Shown here: positions 54,254-63,961 of the stretch, piece by piece
Numbering within the stretch: position 1 is the first letter of the stretch
Layout of the letters: each line of letters starts with the position of its first letter
DNA from: Pseudomonas fluorescens
GTDB taxonomy: Bacteria > Pseudomonadota > Gammaproteobacteria > Pseudomonadales > Pseudomonadaceae
Reading direction: 5' to 3'
Assembly: GCF_902497625.1 (NCBI RefSeq)
Contig: NZ_CABVGX010000029.1
Coordinates: 1-64,000, forward strand
Length of the DNA stretch: 64,000 bases
Translations under genes and position numbers: made by a program
The notes under the pieces: model-generated
Databases searched by the model: none
Seen by the model: only the letters and a program-made list of their open reading frames with translations
What the model was told of the DNA's origin: nothing

Positions 54254-55630
54254 ATGCCGAATGATTTACGCCCTGCCGTACTCGAACTGATCGGCAATAC
54301 GCCGCTGGTCCGGGTCAACCGTTTTGATACCGGGCCGTGCACGCTGTTTCTCAAACTTGAATCGCAAAACCCCGGCGGCTCGATCAAGGATCGCATCGGC
54401 CTGGCGATGATCGATGCCGCTGAACGCGACGGTCGCCTGCGTCCGGGCGGCACCATTGTCGAAGCCACGGCTGGCAACACCGGCCTCGGTCTGGCGCTGG
54501 TCGGTCGCGCCAAGGGTTATCGGGTAGTGCTGGTGGTGCCGGATAAGATGTCGACTGAAAAGATCCTGCACTTGAAAGCCATGGGTGCGGAGGTGCATAT
54601 CACCCGATCTGATGTCGGCAAGGGCCATCCCGAGTATTACCAGGATGTGGCGGCGCGCATGGCGAAAGATATTCCCGACTCGTTCTTCGCCGACCAATTC
54701 AACAATCCGGCCAACCCGCTGGCCCATGAATGCAGCACCGCGCCGGAAATCTGGGCGCAAACTCAACACGATCTGGATGCCATCGTGGTCGGTGTCGGCT
54801 CGGCTGGCACGTTGACCGGGCTCACCCGTTTTTTCAGTCGTGTGCAACCCAATCTGGAAATGGTGCTGGCCGACCCGGTCGGCTCGGTGATGGCCGAATA
54901 CAGCCGCAGCGGCACTGTCGGAAAACCCGGGTCGTGGGCGGTTGAAGGTATCGGCGAAGACTTCATCCCCTCGATTGCCGACCTGTCCAGCGTGCGCCAC
55001 GCCTATTCGATCAGCGATGAGGAAAGCTTCGACCATGCCCGCCAGCTGCTGCGCGCCGAAGGCATTCTCGGCGGCTCCTCGACCGGTACCTTGCTGGCGG
55101 CGGCGTTGCGTTATTGCCGTGAGCAGACCGAACCGAAGCGGGTGGTGAGTTTCGTCTGCGACACCGGTACGCGCTATCTGTCGAAGGTTTACAACGATCA
55201 GTGGATGAACGATCAGGGCCTGCTGCAGTACAAGCGTTATGGAGATTTACGCGATCTGATCGCGCGACGGTTCGAAGACGGTCGGGTGATCAGCGTCGGC
55301 CCTGACGATACGTTGCTCACGGCCTTCCAGCGCATGCGTCTGGCGGATGTCTCACAGCTGCCGGTACTGGAAAATGGCGAGCGCCTGGTCGGGGTGATTG
55401 ACGAATCTGACATTTTGCTTGGCATGCAGGAGGATGCTTCGCACTTTCGCATGAGTGTCGCCAGCGCGATGACCGACAAGGTGCAAACCCTGCCGCCCGA
55501 CGCCAGTCTGGCGCGGCTGCAGGCTGAACTCGACCGCGGCCTCGTGGCGATCATTGCCGATGCCTCAGGATTTCATGGCCTGATAACCCGGTTTGACCTG
55601 CTCAACCATTTACGGAGATCCCTCACATGA
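54254..55630 (+). CDS. Cystathionine beta-synthase with C-terminal CBS domains
   Basis: This 458-residue PLP enzyme condenses serine and homocysteine to cystathionine. The PLP Lys45 lies in NPGGSIKDRIGLAM. The substrate loop reads EATAGNTGLGLALVG, and PLP phosphate contacts are in GVGSAGTLTGL. Residues about 335-455 form a pair of CBS modules (RLADVSQLPVLENGERLVGV), as in eukaryotic CBS. The ATG at 54254 follows GAGGTGAC. Its stop overlaps the next gene by four bases, giving a reverse-transsulfuration operon. Confidence 0.92.
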   Translation: MPNDLRPAVLELIGNTPLVRVNRFDTGPCTLFLKLESQNPGGSIKDRIGLAMIDAAERDGRLRPGGTIVEATAGNTGLGLALVGRAKGYRVVLVVPDKMSTEKILHLKAMGAEVHITRSDVGKGHPEYYQDVAARMAKDIPDSFFADQFNNPANPLAHECSTAPEIWAQTQHDLDAIVVGVGSAGTLTGLTRFFSRVQPNLEMVLADPVGSVMAEYSRSGTVGKPGSWAVEGIGEDFIPSIADLSSVRHAYSISDEESFDHARQLLRAEGILGGSSTGTLLAAALRYCREQTEPKRVVSFVCDTGTRYLSKVYNDQWMNDQGLLQYKRYGDLRDLIARRFEDGRVISVGPDDTLLTAFQRMRLADVSQLPVLENGERLVGVIDESDILLGMQEDASHFRMSVASAMTDKVQTLPPDASLARLQAELDRGLVAIIADASGFHGLITRFDLLNHLRRSLT

Positions 55631-56805
55631 GTCAGCATGATGAAACCGGCGCGCCGCGCGCATTTGCCACCCGGGTGATCCACGCCGGACAAGTGCCGGA
55701 CCCGACCACCGGCGCGCTGATGCCGCCGATCTACGCCAACTCCACGTACCTGCAACAAAGTCCCGGTGTGCACAAGGGGTTTGATTATGGGCGCTCGCAT
55801 AACCCGACGCGTTTTGCCCTGGAGCGTTGCGTGGCGGACCTGGAGGGCGGAACTCAGGCCTTCGCCTTCGCGTCCGGGCTGGCGGCGATTGCCAATGTGC
55901 TGGAACTGCTCGATGCCGGAGCGCACGTGGTGTCGGGCAATGATTTATATGGCGGTACATTTCGTTTGTTCGACAAAGTGCGTAAGCGCAGTGCCGGGCA
56001 CCGCTTCAGTTTTGTCGATCTGACCGACCTGTCAGCCTTCGAAGCGTCGCTGCAGGACGACACGCGGATGGTCTGGGTCGAGACGCCGAGCAATCCCCTG
56101 CTCAGTCTGACTGACCTCGAGGCGGTCGCGCGCATGTGTCGGGATCGCGGGATTATCTGCGTGGCCGACAATACCTTCGCCAGCCCCTGGATCCAGCGAC
56201 CGCTGGAGCTGGGTTTTGACATCGTCCTGCATTCGACTACCAAGTATCTGAACGGTCACTCCGATGTGATTGGCGGTATTGCTGTGGTTGGGCAGAACGC
56301 CGAGTTGGCCGAGCGGCTGGGGTTTTTGCAGAATTCGGTCGGGGCGATTGCCGGGCCTTTTGATGCGTTTCTGACATTGCGTGGGGTGAAGACGCTGGCG
56401 CTGCGCATGGAGCGTCATTGCAGTAACGCGCTGGAGTTGGCGCAATGGCTGGAGCGTCAGCCGCAGGTCTCGCGGGTGTATTACCCAGGGTTGGCATCGC
56501 ATCCGCAGCATGAGCTGGCGCGGCGGCAGATGCGCGGTTTCGGTGGAATGATTTCCATTGATCTGAACAGCGATCTGGCCGGTGCGCGGCGGTTTCTTGA
56601 GGCGGTTGAGATTTTTGCGTTGGCGGAGAGTTTGGGTGGGGTGGAGAGTCTGATCGAACATCCGGCGATCATGACGCACGCGAGTATCCCGGCTGAAACG
56701 CGGGCGCAGCTGGGGATTGGGGATGGGTTGGTGCGGATGTCGGTGGGGGTTGAGGATGTTGAGGATTTGAGGTTGGATCTGGGACGGGCGTTGGGGCGGA
56801 TCTGA
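55627..56805 (+). CDS. Cystathionine gamma-lyase/synthase family PLP enzyme
   Basis: This 392-residue Cys/Met-metabolism enzyme carries the PLP lysine at Lys206 in STTKYLNGHSDVIGG, with the cofactor segment ASGLAAIANVLELL and the tyrosine-containing PIYANSTYLQ. Coupling to cystathionine beta-synthase indicates the gamma-lyase direction: cystathionine to cysteine, 2-oxobutyrate and ammonia. Gamma-synthase activity cannot be excluded from sequence alone. The last third shows GC-poor, G-rich codon runs unlike the first part. Confidence 0.9.
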   Translation: MSQHDETGAPRAFATRVIHAGQVPDPTTGALMPPIYANSTYLQQSPGVHKGFDYGRSHNPTRFALERCVADLEGGTQAFAFASGLAAIANVLELLDAGAHVVSGNDLYGGTFRLFDKVRKRSAGHRFSFVDLTDLSAFEASLQDDTRMVWVETPSNPLLSLTDLEAVARMCRDRGIICVADNTFASPWIQRPLELGFDIVLHSTTKYLNGHSDVIGGIAVVGQNAELAERLGFLQNSVGAIAGPFDAFLTLRGVKTLALRMERHCSNALELAQWLERQPQVSRVYYPGLASHPQHELARRQMRGFGGMISIDLNSDLAGARRFLEAVEIFALAESLGGVESLIEHPAIMTHASIPAETRAQLGIGDGLVRMSVGVEDVEDLRLDLGRALGRI

Positions 56806-56848
56806 GTTTTTGGATTGTGGTGTGCATATCCGTTTGTTGTGTCATGGC

Positions 56849-57055
56849 TGATATCGGTTCCGCTTTTACAGCGGGTTACTTGGAAGAGCGCCAAGTAACC
56901 AAGCGCTCTTGCCCCTGGCGTACGGTGGCTCGCTAAGGCTCGCCATACCCTCGCGCCGGTCCTGCCGGCGGGGCAGATCCAAAGCAAAGCAAAGCGGAGC
57001 CAGCGGCTCACAGATTTGTCTGCAAGACCCATCAAGCTGCCGCCCCACAGGACCT
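56849..57055 (+). repeat. Second copy of the dispersed intergenic repeat
   Basis: GGTTCCGC...GGGTTACTTGGAAGAGCGCC, then GTACGGTGGCTCGC and CAAAGCAAAGC blocks match the element at 16166-16620 read in the opposite direction, with about 80 percent identity by eye over the first 100 bases. It begins about 45 bases after the transsulfuration operon. Confidence 0.75.
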
Positions 57056-58050
57056 GTAGCAGCTGGCGAAGCCTGCGTCCGGCTGCGCAGCAGTCGTCGT
57101 CGATTCCGAGCATGCGGTTATCTATCAAACCGCGCCGCCTGATTTTGCGACTGCTTCGTCGATCGCGGCCCCGAGCCGGACGCAGGCTTCGCCAGCTGCT
57201 ACAAAGGTTCTGTTGTGCGTAGGGTGGGCGCAACGCCTGCGAGCCAGGCCGGCTATCAGGCCGCCTCGGCGAACTGTGGCGGTTAGCGTCCCATCGGGAG
57301 GCTGAGCGCAGAACCTGCGCTCGGCCTGCCGACGGGGCAGATCAAGATCAAGATCCAAAGCAAAGCAAAGCAGCTCCCAGATTCGTCTGCTAGACCCATT
57401 CAGCCCGACGCGCCACAGAACGTGTAGCAGCTGGCGCAGCCTGCGTCCGGCTCGGACCGCGATCGGACGCAGCAGTCGTCGTCGTAGTAGTCGTCGTCGA
57501 TTCCGAGCATGCGGTTATCTATCAAACCGCGCCGCCTGATTTTACGACTGCTTCGTCCGATCGCGGCCCGAGCCGGACGCAGGCTTCGCCAGCTGCTACA
57601 AAGGTTCTGTTGCTGCATAGGTGGGCGCAACGCCTGCGAGCCAGGCCGGCTATCAGGCCGCCTCGGCGAACTGTGGCGGTTAGCGTCCCATCGGGAGGCT
57701 GAGCGCAGTACCTGCGCTCGGCCTGCCGACGGGGCAGATCAAGATCAAGATCAAGATCCAAAGCAAAGCAGCTCCCAGATTCGTCTGCTAGACCCATTCA
57801 GCCCGACGCGCCACAGAACGTGTAGCAGCTGGCGAAGCCTGCGTCCGGCCCGGGCCGCGATCGGACGCAGCAGTCGTCGTCGTAGTAGTCGTCGTCGATT
57901 CCCAGCATGCGGTTATCTATCAAACCGCGCCGCCTGATTTTACGACTGCTTCGTCCGATCGCGGCCCGAGCCGGACGCAGGCTTCGCCAGCTGCTACAAA
58001 GGTTCTGTTGTGCGTAGGGTGGGCGCAACGTCTGCGAGCCAGGCCGGCTA
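57056..58050. repeat. Tandem array of 367-399 bp units with internal palindromes
   Basis: Units start with GTAGCAGCTGGCGNAGCCTG at 57056, 57423 and 57822. Within each, the inverse arm ends AGCTGCTACAAAGG (57194, 57591, 57989), giving a stem of about 30 bp around 100 bases. Each unit also has a GCGAGCCAGGCCGGCTATCA segment; the first two also carry a GATCAA run (two or three units, then CAAAGC) and all but the first a GTCGTCGTAGTAGTCGTC triplet tract. The last unit is cut off at the DUF3108 stop. Together with the preceding element this fills 1.25 kb without a gene. Confidence 0.85.
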
Positions 58051-58764
58051 TCAACTACCCTTAACAGCCTTCCCATTAACAGTCCCATCAAGCAGCATGA
58101 TGTTGTACTCCTTCCCGTCCGTCTCAACCTGCTGCAGACGAACCAGCAGATAATCCCAATCCTTGGCAAACCACAGCACCGTAATACGCTTGCTCTGGGT
58201 CGGATCGCGCACGCGCTCGACCTTGATCGCATCGATCTGGCCAGCTTTGGTATCGACTTTCTCCGGACCCAGCACACGGAAATCGTAAGTATCGATTTCG
58301 CCATCATCAACGACCTGATAGCTCATGCTTTTCTTGCCAGCGGCGACATCATGTTGCAGAGCCAGCTGATAAGTGGATTTATCGACCATGCCACGATTCA
58401 GCGGGATCTTGACCGCGTCGCCGCGATCGGTACCGGTGACCATCTTGTTGGTCCAGTCGAAATCCAGGTCAGCCTTCTTGGCTTTGCCCAGGCCGCCACG
58501 TTCGAAGTGGTAGGACTGAGGCAGCAGAGCGTCCTTGTCCACGGTCAGGGTGCTTTCTTCAGTGAGGCTGGCGATCATCATCGACGCCTTGAAGCTGAGC
58601 TTCCAGACACCATTGGCTTCCTTGGTCAGGCTGCGTTCGGCGGTGCCGCTCATCGGCAGCTGTTTCCAGTCGGCGGTGTAGCTGGCGGAGAAGGGTTGAA
58701 GGTCTGCCGCCTGCGCAAAAGGCAGGGCGAGCAGGGCGCAAGCGAGGAGCAGGGCGCGACGCAT
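58051..58764 (-). CDS. DUF3108 domain periplasmic protein
   Basis: This 237-residue protein has a signal peptide (cleavage near AQA, about residue 19), then a DUF3108 beta-rich domain (LQPFSASYTADWKQLPMSGT; YQVVDDGEIDTYDFRVLGPE). Function unknown. It follows purN on the same strand by 8 bases, and the position purM-purN-DUF3108 is that of P. aeruginosa PA0945-PA0944-PA0943. Confidence 0.9.
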   Translation of the reverse strand: MRRALLLACALLALPFAQAADLQPFSASYTADWKQLPMSGTAERSLTKEANGVWKLSFKASMMIASLTEESTLTVDKDALLPQSYHFERGGLGKAKKADLDFDWTNKMVTGTDRGDAVKIPLNRGMVDKSTYQLALQHDVAAGKKSMSYQVVDDGEIDTYDFRVLGPEKVDTKAGQIDAIKVERVRDPTQSKRITVLWFAKDWDYLLVRLQQVETDGKEYNIMLLDGTVNGKAVKGS

Positions 58765-58772
58765 AATATCTC

Positions 58773-59423
58773 CTAGATTCGAATCAAGTGGCCGCTGGCC
58801 GCGAGTAACTCGCCGTCCAGTAAAGCACCCTGCTCACCGAGCGATAAACGACCCTCGGCAAACCAGCGCACAGCCATCGGGTAGATCAGGTGTTCCTGGG
58901 TGTGGACTCGCTGCGCCAGACTCTGCGGCGAATCCTGCAACTCTACCGGTATTACTGCCTGTACGACCAGTGGTCCGCCATCGAGTTCCTCGGTGACGAA
59001 ATGCACGGAGCAGCCATGCTCAGTGTCGCCGGCCTCCAGCGCACGCTGATGAGTGTGTAACCCTTTGTATTTAGGCAGCAACGAGGGGTGGATGTTCATC
59101 AGGCGACCCGCGTAATGGCGCACGAAGTCAGCGCTGAGAATGCGCATGAAACCGGCCAGTACCACGAGTCTGGGATTGAAGGCGTCGATCAGTTCGATCA
59201 GCGCGGCATCGAAGGCTTCGCGGCCTTCGAACGCCTTGTGATCCAGGGAGCGGGTGTCGATACCCGCGTCCCTGGCGCGTTGCAGGCCGTAAGCATCGGC
59301 GCGGTTGGAAATCACCGCGGCGATGCGGACCGGGCTGTCGCCGGTCCGCGTGCTGTCGATCAAGGCCTGCAAGTTACTGCCGGTGCCGGACAACAGCACC
59401 ACCACATCACAGGTCTGGGACAT
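58773..59423 (-). CDS. purN: Phosphoribosylglycinamide formyltransferase 1
   Basis: This 216-residue enzyme transfers a formyl group from 10-formyl-THF to GAR in purine synthesis. It has the N-terminal VVVLLSGTGSNLQALID, the catalytic region INIHPSLLPKYKGLHTHQRA with its conserved His, and VTEELDGGPLVVQA. The ATG at 59423 overlaps the purM stop (TGATG), fixing the start and showing coupling. Confidence 0.97.
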   Translation of the reverse strand: MSQTCDVVVLLSGTGSNLQALIDSTRTGDSPVRIAAVISNRADAYGLQRARDAGIDTRSLDHKAFEGREAFDAALIELIDAFNPRLVVLAGFMRILSADFVRHYAGRLMNIHPSLLPKYKGLHTHQRALEAGDTEHGCSVHFVTEELDGGPLVVQAVIPVELQDSPQSLAQRVHTQEHLIYPMAVRWFAEGRLSLGEQGALLDGELLAASGHLIRI

Positions 59424-60481
59424 CAATGAGCCTTGAGGTTCTTCAGCTCGACCTGCGCCGCGCCTTCTGCAGCGGTGGCGATCTGACCGATAACCCATGG
59501 CTGCTCACCGGCTTCACGCAGGACGTTCAGCGCCGTCTCGACATGCTCTTGTGCCACGCAGATGACCATGCCGACGCCGCAGTTCAGCACGCGGTGCATT
59601 TCGTTCTCGTCGACGTTGCCTTGCTCTTGCAGCCAGTCGAATACGGCCGGACGGGTCCAGCTCGCCACGTCAACCACCGCTTGAGCGCCTTTTGGCAGCA
59701 CGCGCGGGATGTTGTCCAGCAGGCCGCCACCGGTGATGTGGGCCATGGCTTTGACAGCGCCGGTGTCCTTGATCAGCTTGAGCAGCGGCTTCACGTAGAT
59801 ACGGGTCGGGGCCATCAGCAGGTCGGTCAGCGGTTTGCCGTCGAGCTGGATGTTTTCGATGTCGGCACCGGACACTTCGATGATCTTGCGGATCAGCGAA
59901 TAGCCGTTGGAGTGCGGGCCGGAAGACGGCAGGGCGAGCAGGGCATCGCCGGCAGCGACTTTCGAACCGTCGATGATTTCGGATTTTTCCACGACACCGA
60001 CGCAGAAGCCGGCCAGGTCATAGTCTTCGCCTTCGTACATGCCCGGCATTTCAGCGGTTTCGCCACCGACCAGGGAGCAGCCGGACAACTCGCAGCCAGC
60101 GCCGATGCCGGTCACGACCTGGGTCGCGGTTTCAACATTGAGCTTGCCGGTGGCGTAGTAGTCGAGGAAGAACAATGGCTCGGCGCCGCACACCACCAGG
60201 TCGTTCACGCACATGGCCACCAGGTCGATGCCGATGCTGTCATGCTTGTTCAGGTTCAACGCCAGACGCAGCTTGGTGCCGACACCGTCGGTGCCGGAAA
60301 CCAGTACGGGCTGCTTGTAGCCGGCCGGGATTTCGCAGAGGGCGCCGAAACCGCCCAGGCCGCCCATGACTTCCGGGCGCGCAGTGCGCTTGGCGACGCT
60401 CTTGATGCGTTCGACCAATGCTTCACCGGCGTCGATGTCTACACCGGCGTCCTTGTAGCTCAGGGAGGGTTGCTTGCTCAT
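59423..60481 (-). CDS. purM: Phosphoribosylformylglycinamidine cyclo-ligase
   Basis: This 352-residue AIR synthetase closes the imidazole ring using ATP. Family segments are SLSYKDAGVDIDAGEALVER at the N-terminus, LVSGTDGVGTKLRLALNL (about 60), CSLVGGETAEMPGMY (about 137) and HITGGGLLDNIPRVLP (about 245). It leads purM-purN and diverges from the DUF2066 gene. Confidence 0.97.
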   Translation of the reverse strand: MSKQPSLSYKDAGVDIDAGEALVERIKSVAKRTARPEVMGGLGGFGALCEIPAGYKQPVLVSGTDGVGTKLRLALNLNKHDSIGIDLVAMCVNDLVVCGAEPLFFLDYYATGKLNVETATQVVTGIGAGCELSGCSLVGGETAEMPGMYEGEDYDLAGFCVGVVEKSEIIDGSKVAAGDALLALPSSGPHSNGYSLIRKIIEVSGADIENIQLDGKPLTDLLMAPTRIYVKPLLKLIKDTGAVKAMAHITGGGLLDNIPRVLPKGAQAVVDVASWTRPAVFDWLQEQGNVDENEMHRVLNCGVGMVICVAQEHVETALNVLREAGEQPWVIGQIATAAEGAAQVELKNLKAH

Positions 60482-60864
60482 GATCCAGGCCTTTAGGGGG
60501 GATTCAGGGGTAACGACCAGATTCCAGCGGGAACGCCGAAACTGCGCAGGCGAGAGCCTTGCGCGCTGTTCCGACACTGCCCGGCTGTTGCCGGTCTGCG
60601 AAGGCGCGCGATTTTATCAGGCTTGAGGGACAGCGGCCATCCTCACGCCGACAGCAGGGACATATCCGCTCAAAAAAGCTCCAGTATGCGAGCAGTTTTG
60701 CAATGCTCAACGCGGTATAAGGTGGTGTCATTACCGTCTATCGTTAGGGCAGTGCGAAAACTTAACCGGGACGTGTGAATGTTTTGCGCCGGGCGATGGT
60801 CACAGCCTTGCTCGATTGTCTTCACGCGGCCTGTTCCAGCCGCCCTTGTCGTCAGGAATCTTCC
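60482..60864. promoter_or_regulatory. Divergent purM/DUF2066 spacer
   Basis: This 383-base region between divergent starts must hold promoters for both sides. No operator or hairpin stood out. A GTG at 60775 keeps the DUF2066 frame open 30 codons further, but the signal peptide argues for the ATG at 60865. Confidence 0.5.
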
Positions 60865-61923
60865 ATGCGTTTTTCCGGATTGTTGTTTGCAGGATGTTTG
60901 TCCCTGATCAGCTTGGCCAGTCAGGCAGAAACCGTTAAAGGCCTTTATCAGGTGCGCGAGCCTGTCAGCAGTCAGGCGCCCGAGGAGCGTACCCAGGCGA
61001 CCCAGCGTGCGCTGGAAACGCTGGTGATACGCCTGACCGGCGATCCCAAGGCCGTGCAGAATCCGGGCCTGGCGGCGATTCAGAAGGATCCGCAGCAGAT
61101 CATCAGTCAATATGGCTTTGAAGCCGGGCCGCCGGAGGTGCTGAAAGTCGATTTCGATCCAGCCTCCACCCAGGCGGCCTTGCGGCGCGCCGGCTTGTCA
61201 CTGTGGGGCGCGAATCGGCCGACGATCCTGAGTTGGTGGTTGAATGAGTCCACCGAAGGCTCGAGCCTGGTGGGCGACGGTCAGGCCAGTGCCGCGCCGC
61301 TGCGGCGGGCAGCTCAGCATCGTGGTCTGCCACTGCGCTTGCCGCTGGCTGATCTGAGTGAGCAGTTGGTGGCCACTGCGCCGAATCTGGAGGGCGCAGA
61401 TCCGGCGCCGTTACGCGATGCATCAGACCGCTACAACGCCGACGCCTTGCTGGCGGTGCATGCCCGCGAGGAGGGCGGTCAATGGCAGGCAAAATGGCAG
61501 CTGTGGCTGGGCGACAAAAAGGAGGCCGGCAGTGTCGAGGGCGCGGACCAGGCCGCGCTGGCCGATGCGGTCATGCTGGCCGTCAATCAACGTCTGGCCC
61601 CGCGTTTTGTGGTCAAGCCGGGCGCCAGCGGCGAGCAATTGCTGGAAGTGCAGGGCATGAATCTGGAACGTTATGCAGCACTGGGCCGCTTGCTCGAACC
61701 CTTTCGCGGGCGCCTGCAAAGTGTCGATGGCGATCGTATTCTTTATCGCGTCAATGGCAGTGCCGAACAGTTGCGAGCCCAGTTATCACTGGCCAAGTTG
61801 CAAGAGATGCCCGCCGGTGAAGTTGCTGCGCCGGTCGCACCGGTTCAGCCCGTCGACGGCAGCACGGCTCCCGTCGTAGCGCCGACACCGGTCGTGACTC
61901 CGCAATTGCGTTTCCGTTGGTAG
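60865..61923 (+). CDS. DUF2066 domain-containing exported protein
   Basis: This 352-residue protein has a signal peptide ending near SQA (residue 21) and a DUF2066 region (VKGLYQVREPVSSQAPEERT, ALETLVIRLTGDP). A Pro/Val/Ala-rich tail (about 320-345) precedes a final LRFRW. The ATG at 60865 follows AGGAA. It is followed by an AI-2E-family permease and hda, the conserved pseudomonad order downstream of purM. Function unknown. Confidence 0.88.
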   Translation: MRFSGLLFAGCLSLISLASQAETVKGLYQVREPVSSQAPEERTQATQRALETLVIRLTGDPKAVQNPGLAAIQKDPQQIISQYGFEAGPPEVLKVDFDPASTQAALRRAGLSLWGANRPTILSWWLNESTEGSSLVGDGQASAAPLRRAAQHRGLPLRLPLADLSEQLVATAPNLEGADPAPLRDASDRYNADALLAVHAREEGGQWQAKWQLWLGDKKEAGSVEGADQAALADAVMLAVNQRLAPRFVVKPGASGEQLLEVQGMNLERYAALGRLLEPFRGRLQSVDGDRILYRVNGSAEQLRAQLSLAKLQEMPAGEVAAPVAPVQPVDGSTAPVVAPTPVVTPQLRFRW

Positions 61924-61955
61924 ATTTTTTTCCTTATATAAAGCAGGAGTTTTAC

Positions 61956-63029
61956 ATGGCCGATACGCGGCGTTGGTTTTGGCTCGGTGGGTTGGTCCTG
62001 CTTTGCGCATTTTTGTGGCTGTTACATCCGATTCTCACGCCGTTTCTGGTGGCGCTGCTGCTCGCCTACATGTTCGACCCGTTGGTGGATCGTCTGGAAA
62101 AGGCCGGCTTGTCCCGCACCTGGTCGGTGGTGGCAGTGTTCGCGCTGATCACGTTGATCTTTACCGCGCTGTTGCTGGTACTGGTGCCTATGCTCGCCAA
62201 GCAGTTGATCCGTCTGTACGAGCTGGCGCCACAGATGCTCGATTGGCTGCAGCACAGCGCGCTGCCTTGGGCGCAGTCGAAATTCGGCCTGTCGGACGGT
62301 TTCTGGAAGTTCGACAAGCTGAAGGCCGCCATCAGCGAACACATGGGCCAGACCACGGATATCGTCGGGGTGGTGCTCAGTCAGGCGACGGCTTCAGGCC
62401 TGGCGCTGATCGGCTGGCTGGCGAACCTGGTGCTGATCCCGGTGGTGGCCTTCTATCTGCTGCGGGACTGGGACCTGATGATGGCCAGGATCCGCAGCCT
62501 GTTGCCGCGTGACCGTGAAGAACGCATCGTCACCTTGGCCGGCGAATGTCATGAAGTACTGGGCGCGTTCATACGCGGGCAGCTGCTGGTGATGGTGGCC
62601 CTGGGCATCATTTACGCAGCGGGCTTGATGATTGTCGGCCTGGAGCTTGGGCTGTTGATTGGATTGATCGCCGGGCTCGCGGCGATCGTGCCATACATGG
62701 GTTTTGTCATCGGCATCGGCGCGGCGTTGGTTGCCGGCCTGTTCCAGTTCGGTGGCGACCTCTATCCAATGATCGGCATCGTTGCAGTGTTCATGGTCGG
62801 CCAGGCACTGGAGGGCATGGTGCTCACGCCTTTGCTGGTCGGCGACCGTATCGGTCTGCACCCGGTGGCGGTGATTTTCGCGATACTGGCCGGTGGTGAA
62901 TTGTTCGGATTCACCGGCGTGTTGCTCGCACTGCCAGTGGCTGCAGTGATTATGGTGCTGGTGCGTCATGTACATGATTTGTACAAGGATTCGGAAATGT
63001 ACAGCGGTGCCGAGGATCCTGAACTGTAA
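61956..63029 (+). CDS. AI-2E (PerM/YdgG) family transporter
   Basis: This 357-residue inner-membrane protein of the AI-2E transporter family has about eight helices (LHPILTPFLVALLLAYMFDP near residue 25; VVAFYLLRDWDLMMARIRSL near 160). The C-terminal family segment is EGMVLTPLLVGDRIGLHPVA (about 288). Family members include PerM-type proteins and Na+/H+ antiporters; autoinducer-2 export is not safe to assume. AGGAG precedes the ATG at 61956; an open extension of 13 codons overlaps the previous gene. Confidence 0.9.
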   Translation: MADTRRWFWLGGLVLLCAFLWLLHPILTPFLVALLLAYMFDPLVDRLEKAGLSRTWSVVAVFALITLIFTALLLVLVPMLAKQLIRLYELAPQMLDWLQHSALPWAQSKFGLSDGFWKFDKLKAAISEHMGQTTDIVGVVLSQATASGLALIGWLANLVLIPVVAFYLLRDWDLMMARIRSLLPRDREERIVTLAGECHEVLGAFIRGQLLVMVALGIIYAAGLMIVGLELGLLIGLIAGLAAIVPYMGFVIGIGAALVAGLFQFGGDLYPMIGIVAVFMVGQALEGMVLTPLLVGDRIGLHPVAVIFAILAGGELFGFTGVLLALPVAAVIMVLVRHVHDLYKDSEMYSGAEDPEL

Positions 63030-63256
63030 GCGCGTTTGCTGCGTCAGCGGGCCAGTCTGGTTAACCACCGGGCCGGCCTTGATCGGCCAAGTGGTTCGCA
63101 TATGCTGTCAATGAAACCGTCACCCAAACGTCACAATTACGCAAACCGTTGATTTTGCTTGGAGTCTGTCGCATTGTGCGGTCCGCTTCACGGGTATAAA
63201 CTTCGCGAACTTTACACAGAGGCCACTAACGGTTCCTTTGGAACTGTTCAGTCAGC

Positions 63257-63961
63257 ATGAAACCGATTCAGCTGCCCCTAGGTGTGCGTCTGCGTGACGA
63301 CGCCACCTTTATCAATTACTACCCAGGCGCCAACGCCGCTGCACTCGGCTATGTCGAGCGGCTGTGCGAAGCCGACGCCGGCTGGACAGAGAGTCTGATT
63401 TATCTCTGGGGCAAGGACGGAGTAGGGCGGACGCATCTGTTGCAGGCGGCTTGCCTGCGTTTCGAGCAGTTGGGTGAGCCCGCCGTGTATTTGCCCCTGG
63501 CCGAGTTGCTGGATCGCGGCATTGGCATCCTCGACAATCTTGAGCAATACGAACTGGTGTGCCTGGATGACTTGCAGGCAGTAGCGGGGCGTGCAGACTG
63601 GGAAGAGGCATTGTTCCATCTGTTCAACCGACTCCGCGATAGCGGCCGGCGGCTGCTAATCGCGGCATCGACTTCACCAAGGGAACTGCCGGTGAAGCTG
63701 GCAGACCTCAAATCCCGCCTGACCCTGGCGCTGATTTTTCAAATGCGCCCCCTTTCCGACGAAGATAAATTGCGTGCCTTGCAGCTGCGTGCATCCCGTC
63801 GCGGGCTGCACCTGACCGACGAAGTGGGTCATTTCATTTTGACCAGAGGGACTCGCAGCATGAGTGCGCTGTTCGAGTTGCTGGAACGGCTGGACCAGGC
63901 TTCACTTCAAGCCCAGCGCAAGCTGACCATCCCGTTTCTGAAAGAAACCTTAGGCTGGTAG
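63257..63961 (+). CDS. hda: Hda, regulatory inactivator of DnaA
   Basis: This 234-residue DnaA-related AAA+ protein stimulates ATP hydrolysis by DnaA together with the DNA-loaded sliding clamp, preventing re-initiation. It has the clamp-binding N-terminus QLPLGVRL (residues 4-11), a P-loop WGKDGVGRTHLLQA in which the usual lysine is Arg, as in other Hda proteins, Walker B LVCLDDLQAVAG (about 101) and the arginine-finger/sensor region. It ends at 63961, 39 bases before the window edge. Confidence 0.93.
   Translation: MKPIQLPLGVRLRDDATFINYYPGANAAALGYVERLCEADAGWTESLIYLWGKDGVGRTHLLQAACLRFEQLGEPAVYLPLAELLDRGIGILDNLEQYELVCLDDLQAVAGRADWEEALFHLFNRLRDSGRRLLIAASTSPRELPVKLADLKSRLTLALIFQMRPLSDEDKLRALQLRASRRGLHLTDEVGHFILTRGTRSMSALFELLERLDQASLQAQRKLTIPFLKETLGW

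Noticed and set aside
57016..58310. Several short open frames across the 57-58 kb repeats
   Set aside because: Their peptides repeat with the DNA units, lack ribosome sites, and run through palindromes. They are explained by the repeat.
63296..63460. Arg in place of the P-loop Lys in Hda as a loss-of-function change
   Set aside because: GRT/GRS at this place is usual in Hda proteins, so it is a family trait.
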